Assembly: GCA_907163375.1 (NCBI GenBank)
Contig: CAJQUW010015608.1
Span: 1 to 64,000, forward strand
Direction: 5' to 3'
From: Prostheceraeus crozeri
Lineage: Eukaryota > Platyhelminthes > Polycladida > Euryleptidae
Length of the DNA stretch: 64,000 bases
Part shown: piece by piece, positions 55,511 to 64,000 of the stretch
How the letters are laid out: the number at the start of each line of letters is the position of its first letter
Position numbering within the stretch: the stretch's first letter is position 1
Position numbers and translations under genes: made by a program
The notes under the pieces: model-generated
The model's input: the letters and a program-made list of their open reading frames with translations, nothing else
The model's database searches: none
What the model was told of the DNA's origin: nothing

Positions 55511-56394
55511 CTAACAACGATCTCTCACAAATATTGTCTAGCGGTCTGGACACTAGCGAGCTACATTTGAAAATCAATTTGAATGGGTGGGTTGACTTGG
55601 ATAAAGTATTATTAAATCAGTTGCAATGAATAAGTTCTTGCTCTCGTGAAATCTATTGTGTGATCAGTACAGCTCAGCCATTATTATTCTTTTGACTTAA
55701 AATATTTGATTCAGAGAGACTATCATACTGAACAATTGCAGTTTATCATCAGACAAATACTGTTATTTAAGTTTCCAATTGTCCCGGATAATGACGGAAC
55801 ATTTGAACGAGCGAATATCCAGTTTGGAAAATTATGAGGTTAAGTGATTCTGTCGATAGAAGTGTAAACACTATTTTCCCAATGAAAGTTATCCGCCTAC
55901 ATACCTATGTAAGCGCTGAAAGTACGGTCCGCCTCCAGCAGCAATCGAGCAAGGAAGAATTCTATGATCATCACATCAAGTAAAACTTCAGGACTGAGTC
56001 TTCATTATCTTGCTGAAACATTTATCGATCCATTGACAACAGCCGTGGTAAAATAGCATTATGAAAACATCCAGACTTCATAAACACCCTGTATCATTAT
56101 AGTTGCATTACTGTATGAATCAGCATGTATTTTATGACTTAATTTGCACTTAATGTACTTAGTCTAAAAGCAATTTGAACTGAAAAATATGTTTGATTAC
56201 CTTCGAAATTGACAAAACTATAATTTCTAGAATCAAGTACTTTTAAATAAAGGTCATATTTTTTATGTTCACGTGAACCAAATGTAATGAAATTTGACGT
56301 TCATGTCAAAAATACGTCAAAGTTACATGTCACAAAACATTAGCGTCCTCGCTTAAATGATTTATGAACAACATCCAAAAATGCATAAAATAAG
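55511..56394. other. no gene; one diverged dispersed repeat at 55885-55965
   Basis: 55885-55965 (ATCCGCCTAC, TATGTAAGCGCTGAAAGTA, TCCGCCTCCAGCAGCAATC) is a diverged copy of 56395-56475. The rest is unassigned. Confidence 0.55.
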
Positions 56395-56489
56395 GTCATC
56401 CGCCTACTTATGTAAGCACTGAAAATGAGTTTCGCCTCCTGTAGCAATCTAGATCTCCTTGGCAATATCCATAGCAATATGCATGGCTG
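56395..56489 (+). repeat. dispersed repeat copy
   Basis: ATCCGCCTACTTATGTAAGC, TCGCCTCCTGTAGCAATCTA and GATCTCCTTGGCAATATCC; same family as 55885-55965 and inverted relative to 49462-49580. Confidence 0.7.
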
Positions 56490-56826
56490 ATACTACTGTC
56501 AGATGTGATTTGACAGTAAAATGTAATAGCTGTGGATTTTGCTCGGTGACTTAAGTTCTATATATGTATGCTATCAAAGATGTACCAATGGGAGGGATTT
56601 GCATAGGGCCTCTTATATAAACCATACCAGGAGCTCGTATTTCATCGTAAGACAGCCAATCACAGATAGAATAGTTCATGAATACATACAGATCACATGC
56701 GAAAGTAAGTGAGAATTCGTGTTAAATGCATGACAAATGTTTGTAAAAGTACAGGAATTTCGCATCAATTGTATGTGAGTTTGGCATCAATTTGCATGCA
56801 ATTTTTTTATCCAGCGATTTTTAGTG
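56490..56826 (+). repeat. MITE family 1, 3' fragment (copy D)
   Basis: Begins at TACTACTGTCAGATG, carries GCCAATCACAGATAGAATAG, and ends TTATCCAGCGATTTTTAGTG, matching the right half of copy B. Confidence 0.8.
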
Positions 56827-57639
56827 TGGTATACATGTAATCCTATGATTCTCTTTTTTCTATTACAGTTTCCATTAAAGGCGATCATTGGGATGTTCGC
56901 CTATTGTATTGAAACTATTGTATTGAAAATAGTCAACAAGTTTTATCGTCAAATGTCTCTTTGGTTGCTAAATGTGCCTGTCTGTATGTGCATCATATTC
57001 TAAACTTTGTCGATTTTCATTTTAACGTGAAAAACTTTGCCTCTATCTTGATGGCCTCAATCCAAATGTCAGATTGAGTTCCTTTATCCTGAATATTGTT
57101 CATTCTACCAACGGTTTAAGTGCAAATCTTATTGCCCTGAAACATACACAATAGGAAGAATACTTTTCATAACAGAGCAGAAGTCACAGTTAATTCAAGG
57201 TGATGACTTTTGTTCTACAAGATGCGGATATTTTTTGTTTTATCCAGTGTACTTTCACCAGTGATTTTTAAGTTATTTATCATGTATAATGTGCGTATTC
57301 GCGTATCCATTCGATATCATGTAATGTTGTGACTTCCATCTGTCTGTAATGCATACTTTTTTGACTCTGAATGCATGGATTGTGTAACTTTCATCTACTT
57401 GAACATAAATGCATTTGCGCTCTGCCTATACATACATGTACATTTATTTTCGAATCTATGGTACAACACAGAGAGCACACATCCTTGATTCAGTTGCGAC
57501 AAAGACAAGACACAGTCACGACATGATTTATCTACGATGCAGACATGACATGATATGACACAGAAGCTAGCACGACATAAGATAGGCCACGAGAACATGC
57601 AAATGCGATGCAGTCACGACATGAAGCAGAAGCCGACAC
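56827..57639. other. no gene; degenerate ACGACATGA simple repeat near its end
   Basis: 57480-57640 contains irregular repeats of CACGACATGA and GACACAGA words. No motif-bearing frame. Confidence 0.5.
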
Positions 57640-58145
57640 GACAGAAGGTCAAATCGTCAGCATATTTTACATGTCGTGCAAGAAGAAGATAAAGAGCCGA
57701 AGGAAAACTCAACGGAAGTATAAAATTCATTGTCTTGATGCATCGAACAAACGGTCCGCTGCTTCAAGGACGTCTGTCGCGCTCTTCCTCCAAGCGGGCA
57801 GTGCGTCATTCTTGTCCAGGCTCTGTATTTCCGATGTAGCTGCCAAAACAGTTCCATTCATTGCTATCTTGGTTGAGCCATCTTTCTCTTACACTGTCTC
57901 ATTTCCATTTGCTTCTTGCATAGACTGTCATCACCCGGTGAGAGTTGACGAAAGGTCTCGTACTGTTATGGGAGGTAAATTAACAGGAAGCTGATTTTTC
58001 TTCGTTTTGCCGAATTAAATTCTTACCACAAATTGCCTCAGAGAGCCGTTTCTTCAAATATGCTGAATTCTATGGACTGAAGCAAAACTGAGAATACACT
58101 GCAAAATGCAAACCGTAAATGTCCGTACAAATTAACTATTTTGTG
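57640..58145. repeat. inverted repeat block C, copy 2
   Basis: Inverted partner of 14475-15010. The 128-codon plus-strand frame here is the repeat's open frame, judged noncoding from the pattern of differences. Confidence 0.75.
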
Positions 58146-58771
58146 AGAGTTATCTTGGCGTTATTGTCTCAGGTAGTAATGTCATATTACCGAATTCGCA
58201 GCATTCGCTATATAAGATGTGAGCGACCTCAAGTATCTAAGTTTTGTCAGGAAAATTGAATATGACTATACGGGTACTCAGTTTACAACGGTTTATAGTT
58301 TCGCACTTCCCATGCATTTATGTAATAGAAACGTTTCTGCACGCTGTGAATCAAATGCAATATACTCACACCCACAGAATTAGATTCATCTGCGCGCGCT
58401 TCGGTTTCCTAGAACAGTCATTCCACGTAACTCTTCCATTTTTCGAAAAAATGAATAATGCTTTGATTTACTTCAAATTCACGTAACATGTTCATGATAC
58501 GCCATATTTAAGATATCCCTAATCAAAATTGCAGTACTTACGAAATTTTGGTATTTTTTGACCCTGTAAAAGGAAGGTGTGTACATGCATATCGCATTTC
58601 AGTTTGACTAGCAAATTTATTTGATTTACGATTTCTACAGAAGTGAATGAATTTTTTTAGGAATAAACGGTATTTTAGCTTGATCTTTTAGCTTTCGAAT
58701 GGTGTGCTGCAATCCATATTTCTATCAGAAATAGTCCATTCAATATGGCTTTGAGTTTTGTAAAAACTCGT

Positions 58772-58954
58772 GTGGTGTACGTTACCAAAAAATCCGAAAA
58801 AGTTTTTTGTGTTTCAAAATACTAAGTAACAAAGCAAACGATCGTGCCAGAAAATCTCCATTCAACACAGATCATCTCATGGCACTACAAAAACTTAATA
58901 TATTCTAGGTTAACACACCAAAAAACGCAATTTTGATGCGTGGTGTACGTTACC
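58772..58954 (+). repeat. subterminal motif GTGGTGTACGTTACC, left pair
   Basis: Copies at 58772-58786 and 58940-58954, likely transposase binding sites by analogy with other DNA transposons. Confidence 0.75.
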
Positions 58955-59430
58955 AATAATCAGCACTTTTGTGAATATTGGTCGATTACGCACTAACATA
59001 ACTAGAACCTTCATAGTGTAAAACTATTGTAATTTGGTTACATCATCGGTGCCTCTCATCTTCGTGCGATAGCACTGGTCTCTATCAGAGAGCAATAGCA
59101 TAAGAATTTCTCATTCCAACGCTCTCTGCCTGCTGCTGCCAACGCTATCAGCCGGCTGTGAGATCAAGTTGGATTTCCCCATGCTATTAGCTCCGCTAAA
59201 CGGTCACGCTGATAACAATAGCATGCAGATCTCTCTGTTGATCTATCCTCTCTCTTATCTCTGCGTTATTCTGGGTGACGTCGTTGGTTGCTAGTAGCAA
59301 CCATCTAACACCTCAGATGAGGCTCTGACTCGATCAGGCTATTCTGATTGGATGAGGTATTGCCTGAAACGCATCAGCTTATTTGCATTGTGCTATGCGA
59401 AGAGCTTCGTTATTGACGAGTGCAGGCAAG

Positions 59431-61449
59431 ATGCCGAAGTCCAGAGCCGAAGTTCAGAAAGCATACCGAAAGCGAAAGGGAGACGAGTTGAGGAGCAAGG
59501 AGAAGGACAGACTCCGAAGAATTCGAGAAGTACAGAAAAAGGATCCTGTGAAGATGGCGAAGATAAGAAAACAGAAGGCTCTTGTGATGAAAAGACTGCG
59601 CATGAAGGAGAAGGCGAGGAAACTTATAACTCCACCAACAGATAAGTGTGCCGATAAAAGCTATTCTTCTGAGCGTAGGGCTACTATTAGAGCTCTAGGT
59701 CTTTTACCTAATTCTTCCACGAAGAAACAGGTCGTTGTTAGGAACCTGAATTCTCTGATCTTTACCTCGAGTACTCCTCCTACTCCACGTGAACGTCTTT
59801 CTAAGGACACGATAGAAAAGATCACGGATTTCTATCAGCGTGATTCTATCTCTCGATGGTGTGCAGGTAGGAAGGAGTTTGTCAAGGTGGGCAGAGAGAA
59901 AACCCAAAAGCGTTTCTTGCTGTATAGCTTGAAGGAATGTTATGCAATGTTCGTTGAGGAGTTTGGCGAATTAGTCAAAATGTCGAAGTTTGCTTCGTTG
60001 AGGCCTAGACATGTGTTCTCCTACGGATCCACACCAGTTGAATCCTGTTGTTGCCTCACTGATCAAAATTTCATGCATGTTTGCGACGCTTTGGCTCTTC
60101 ATTTGGAAGGAGTGAGAAAGTATGATTCCCTATGGGTAGAAGACTATTTGATGTGTTTTCCACCCACCGAGCACTGTCGAAGATTGTCGTGTTCTACTTG
60201 TTCTCATGGTCAACTCTTTGATATCAAAGTTTTGAAGGAAGATTCTGATCAGAATGATGTCTGTATTACGTATAAGTGGTGGGTGTCAGAGGGAAAGAGA
60301 GTGGAACAAGTTATCAAAACCGAATCATTGCAGGATTGCATAGAGAAGTTCAGAACTCAATGTTCGTCTTTCCTTGTTCATCACGCTACTCAAAAGCAGC
60401 AGAGTCTATCTTTTTCTCGCCAGAAACTATCAGAAGCGGATGAAAAACAAAAAATCTTTCACTTTGATTTTTCTGAGAACTTTTCATGTTTCTATCAAGA
60501 TGCAGCTCAAAGTACCTACTGGGCACAACATCAGATCACTCTCTTCACTGTGGCTCTATACCGACCAGGAGAGTCACCGCAGATGTTGTGCTTCGTTACT
60601 GATCTGAATGACCACACTAAGACTTCTGTCTCTTACTTTCTGAACAGACTCATGATGGAATCTTGTGAAGCTGGAGACAACGTCATATTTTGGAGTGACG
60701 GTCCCAGCTCACAATTCAAAAATCGCTTCATGCTCGAGTACATGAAAATCCTGACCAACAAGTTTGATCTGTGGAGCCTGAGATGGAATTTCTTTGCCAC
60801 CTCTCATGGGAAAGGGGCCATTGATGGGGTTGGGGGCAGTTTAAAGCTAACGGTTCACACTTGTGTTAAGGCCCGTCAAGCAGTTGTTCAAAATGCCATG
60901 GACTTTGTCAATACCATCAAGTCGCATGAGTCTGCTGTTATTGTTCATCATGTACCAAGCACGGCGATCGATGACTTTTACCAATCATCAATCTCAGCCA
61001 CTCTTGAGTCTGCTCCAAAAAAGCCAGGCATCAAATCGTCCCATTATTGGGAATGCCTTTCTACTGACCTTGACATCAAAATGGAGAGACTAACTCCAGT
61101 GTTGAGTGAATCAGAGACGTGGGAAATTCCTCCAATTCATCTTCCTGCATCTGAAACAGCTGGTCCGTCCAGATCAACTGGATCATTGGTCATGGGTGAC
61201 TATGTCGTAGTGAAGTTTCAAGGTTGCGATTATGTCGGAAGAGTCACTCGAGTTTACAGCACAGTTGACTTTGATGGCACGTTCATGCGGAAGAAAAGAG
61301 AAAACATCTTTTCGTTTCCCATGAATCCTGATAATTCTGCTTTTGGACTGGAGGATGTGGTAGCTCAACTCAATCGTCCATCGAAACTACGTCGTGGAGA
61401 TGCTTATGACTTCACCTCATCACAGTATGACTTTTCTACAGTACGATGA
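59431..61449 (+). CDS. transposase, DDD type, apparently intact
   Basis: I chose ATG 59431 (MPKSRAEVQKAYRKRKG) because it has an A at -3 and begins the conserved-looking basic region; an upstream ATG at 59395 is in frame. The product is about 672 residues. Residues 1-60 are strongly basic, likely DNA-binding. A cysteine cluster (HCRRLSCSTCSHG) lies at about 250-262. The putative catalytic core has D346 in FHFDFSENFSC, D423 in FWSDGPSSQFKN and D465 in SHGKGAIDGVGG. Residues about 585-665 form a Tudor/SH3-like tail (GDYVVVKFQGCDYVGRV; RRGDAYDF). The frame has no interruption between clear element ends, so the copy could be autonomous. Family name uncertain; Sola2 is my best guess. Confidence 0.78.
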   Translation: MPKSRAEVQKAYRKRKGDELRSKEKDRLRRIREVQKKDPVKMAKIRKQKALVMKRLRMKEKARKLITPPTDKCADKSYSSERRATIRALGLLPNSSTKKQVVVRNLNSLIFTSSTPPTPRERLSKDTIEKITDFYQRDSISRWCAGRKEFVKVGREKTQKRFLLYSLKECYAMFVEEFGELVKMSKFASLRPRHVFSYGSTPVESCCCLTDQNFMHVCDALALHLEGVRKYDSLWVEDYLMCFPPTEHCRRLSCSTCSHGQLFDIKVLKEDSDQNDVCITYKWWVSEGKRVEQVIKTESLQDCIEKFRTQCSSFLVHHATQKQQSLSFSRQKLSEADEKQKIFHFDFSENFSCFYQDAAQSTYWAQHQITLFTVALYRPGESPQMLCFVTDLNDHTKTSVSYFLNRLMMESCEAGDNVIFWSDGPSSQFKNRFMLEYMKILTNKFDLWSLRWNFFATSHGKGAIDGVGGSLKLTVHTCVKARQAVVQNAMDFVNTIKSHESAVIVHHVPSTAIDDFYQSSISATLESAPKKPGIKSSHYWECLSTDLDIKMERLTPVLSESETWEIPPIHLPASETAGPSRSTGSLVMGDYVVVKFQGCDYVGRVTRVYSTVDFDGTFMRKKRENIFSFPMNPDNSAFGLEDVVAQLNRPSKLRRGDAYDFTSSQYDFSTVR

Positions 61450-61698
61450 AGGACTTTGATGAACATTTGATACTATTTGCAGAACAAGTTGCTGAAAACT
61501 GATGTTTTTTCAAAAGATACTTTTTTCTGGAAATTGTTCGTTTTGATTTCAAAGTTATGATGTTAAAGGGATATGAAAGGTCTAGAGAGGGTCGGCATAT
61601 AAAGCACTGAGTAATTTAGACACAGTATTATCAATATTGAAGCAAAAAATAAGAAAAAAATATCAATTTAACACGATTTCCTGAGTTTGCATTTTCCG

Positions 61699-62090
61699 TG
61701 GTGTACGTGATGTGGTGTACGTTACCACGCATCGTTTTGCTTTTCGATATGTAAATCAATGAAGATAGCATGGAAAATAGCTGAATTTTCTGTGAGTTAT
61801 TCTCGATACACTCAGGTACTAATCTGTGAAACTCACAGACACCTGTTTGACTTTGCAGACCAGGAATATTCATCTAAAGTTAGGACAGTGATAAAAGTCG
61901 ATTTTATCCTGTGGTGTACGTTACCGACTTTGCAACGCTCCTGAGACAAGACTATGAAAGGGATTTTATTCACATTACTACCATAGAACAGTCTGAGGTT
62001 ATTCTTTCATATGACGTTTTGCAATCCTTACTGTGATTTGTATTTGAAGAATGATACTAATAAATGTAGATAAAATGTGGTGTACGTTAC
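61699..62090 (+). repeat. subterminal motif GTGGTGTACGTTACC, right cluster
   Basis: Copies at 61699-61709 (partial), 61712-61726, 61911-61925 and 62077-62090, in the same direction as the left pair rather than inverted. Confidence 0.8.
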
Positions 62091-62164
62091 TATATGGAAT
62101 GACCCAGAAAGGAAGGGTTATATGTAACCTTAATATCGAAATGGCACAGAATTAGACAACTTGC

Positions 62165-62655
62165 TCCTTCTCGAATGGAAAATTCGTGTATCGCTTGCTA
62201 TTGGAAATGGCAAACAATAAGCTGTCAGCAAAGGACAACAGAGCCAGTGAGAGATGCGTGCTGTGATATCACTTCGCACACACCAAAACACACATCGATG
62301 CCTGGCTTCGATTCAATGTATGCACTATACAGTGAGCAATGCCGAGGAGAGGATGTGAAATCATCAAGTGAACTAATTTTCGTACGCCTGCTACTTTCTT
62401 TAATAATGATCGGAAGGGTCAACATTATGGAGAAAACTTGTGGGCAATGATCTGAATTCTTCGAATCTGAAGGAATTTTGGCAATCGAAGCACTTCGCTG
62501 GAACTCACATTAATCCGCAAGCGACGCACGACTTTTTTTCCTATCTCTGTAAGGTATTAGGAATTCCTTTTTGCCCACCTAATAGGTTCCTCAATGTGTC
62601 GTCCATTTCGTATTAATCACACTTCTAGCAAACCGAAGCAGATAAACAAAATATT
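62165..62655. repeat. inverted repeat block B, copy 2
   Basis: Inverted partner of 15590-16075. The 91-codon plus-strand frame within it has no motif. Confidence 0.75.
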
Positions 62656-62744
62656 TAATTCTGTGCTCACACCAGATTAACACATGAAACTTCGGTAATG
62701 ATGCAATTACATACATTTAGAGTCAAGATATTTGAAACTTCATT

Positions 62745-63052
62745 TATTCCAAGCACAGTAACTTTGATGAATTAAACACAAAAAAGGTTATAACAGTTTT
62801 GTCGATTCTATTCAAATACAACTTAAAAAGCTTTGTTTCGCTAATTACAGCAACCATAGGTGATGCACAATGATAGGTTTACTATCTTCGTCTCTGCTTT
62901 ATCCAAAGAAATTCTTCTGCTAAATGATTGGAGCGGAATGCAATTCCTTTTGAAATTCCTGATTCTCCTCATCAGGTGGCTTGTCTTTTATATTATTTAC
63001 CGCTGATTTGTGGTCTGAGGAAATTTTGTTTCAGAAAATGGTGAGTTTTTGG
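62745..63052. repeat. inverted repeat block A, copy 2
   Basis: Inverted partner of 11665-12000. Confidence 0.75.
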
Positions 63053-64000
63053 CAATACGGCAAAATTAAGCATTAAAGAACGCTTCAAACTATCTGCTTT
63101 GATAAGAATACTGGTATGCTATTGTAGAGAAATCTAACTTTATGAATAAAACTGAAGCATATCACATTGGGATTCATGAAAATCTGTCTAATTTGTCATA
63201 ATACGAAATCCAATTTCCTAAGTTGACTGCAAACAAATGAAAGTGACTCCAACATATGAGCAAGTGATTGTATTTTGGCATAAAAAATAATAGCAACAAT
63301 GCTTCATGAGTATCGTAGTCACACTTTGTAGACATTTTTCTATATTTCAGTAGCTACAAATGCATTTATGAGTAGTGAAGATGAGATAAATCCCTGTGCG
63401 AACGAATTTTTCGAAGCTACATAATATCATGCGTTCAGTAATGATTGCAGCATAATTGCAGCTTGAGAAGTTCGCCGGCGACAGTTCGCTCTATGCCACC
63501 TATTACTGTTGTCTGTCATTTTCTCTAGTTATCGCTATCAGATTACGCCTCTACCGCCGAGGCACTATTTCCCCCTCATCTCCTTACCATTGTCGACATA
63601 TGGACAATCTGTCTAAAAAATTACTTATATCAATTTGCATAACATCTTCTGACATTCAATAATTTACAACAATGACAAATATTTGAATCACTTCATAGAA
63701 TTTGCCATGCGACATTTATGGAAAATAAATACTTTTTTAGGTTGAGGTTTCATGAATTAAAAAATAACATCTTTTAAAATATTAGACTGAGTATACAATG
63801 TTTTTTCATATGAAGGTGATGTACAAACATTACTACTTGCTGTTAATTAGTTGCTATAATATTCACTATTTCGTCGCCTGGCGGAAAATCCGCTCAAATT
63901 ATTAAATAAACATCTATCAATTCGTTGTAGCAACTGACTCGCCACTTACCGCTTTTTGGATTTTTGACGCATTTTTATTGGAGTGTGCGACAGCGACAAT
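63053..64000. other. no gene recognised
   Basis: AT-rich DNA to the end of the window; the short frames have no motif. Confidence 0.5.

Larger units (their letters stand above)
58415..62105 (+). mobile_element. DNA transposon with intact transposase, Sola-like candidate
   Basis: A 3691-bp element with short inverted ends, CAGTCATTCCACGTAAC on the left and GGGTCATTCCATATAG (reverse complement) on the right, flanked by AGAA at 58411-58414 and 62106-62109. It has one long uninterrupted transposase gene. Five full copies of GTGGTGTACGTTAC(C) and one partial copy, all in the same direction, lie in the two subterminal regions. A 4-bp duplication and a D-D-D catalytic pattern fit the Sola superfamily as I recall it, but this is not proved. 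Confidence 0.68.

Overview
The window looks like nuclear DNA of a metazoan, probably a marine invertebrate. It is AT-rich, carries no operons or ribosome binding sites, and is filled almost entirely with eukaryotic mobile elements: Tc1/mariner, piggyBac, a RAG1/Transib/Chapaev-type family, a Sola-like element, LINE and Penelope-like fragments, MITEs and a Polinton. No host gene can be followed across several exons. The only host-like coding signal I can defend is one possible terminal exon near 12.7 kb on the minus strand. The phylum cannot be fixed from what is visible.

Layout. 1-2.8 kb: decayed sequence with a LINE fragment. 2.85-8.0 kb: a DNA transposon with inverted ends of about 545 bp, coding for a transposase with the landmark residues of the RAG1/Transib catalytic core; a Tc1 element sits inside its left end. 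8-18 kb: mostly unassigned DNA with a MITE fragment, a tRNA-like SINE piece, a Myb/SANT-like relic, the possible host exon, two TA-flanked MITEs and three blocks (A, C, B) that recur inverted at 57.6-63.05 kb. 18.8-21.8 kb: two long inverted arms around a GC-rich LINE 3' fragment. 22-23.5 kb: a truncated MITE, a TA microsatellite, a Penelope-like RT fragment and a long hairpin. 25.1-29.6 kb: a three-layer nest, MITE copy B inside a piggyBac inside MITE copy C. 30.0-31.1 kb: an IS630/Tc1-related transposase relic.

31,934-48,920: an almost full-length Polinton/Maverick of about 17 kb with a 6-bp target duplication. It carries the family's protease, integrase, major capsid, penton-like, packaging ATPase and protein-primed polymerase regions. 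Its ends are tandem arrays of hairpin-forming units, two on the left and six on the right. Unusual parts are a phospholipase-A2-like domain in front of the integrase and a tail-fibre-like motif. It is treated here as a fossil; it looks young, with roughly four to six interruptions.

49,861-53,341: a second RAG1-like transposon of another subfamily, with CACGGTG ends, a GTTA target duplication and nearly identical 366-bp inverted ends around a decayed transposase. 54.8-55.5 kb: a LINE 3' end. 58,415-62,105: a DNA transposon with an uninterrupted transposase of about 672 residues (Sola-like by my best guess), a 4-bp target duplication and repeated subterminal motifs.

The strongest candidates for something not well described are the paired RAG1-core transposons with an N-terminal cysteine-rich domain, the hairpin-array Polinton ends with the PLA2-integrase arrangement, and the apparently intact element at 58.4-62.1 kb. 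All family assignments are by motif recognition and recall; no database search was possible.
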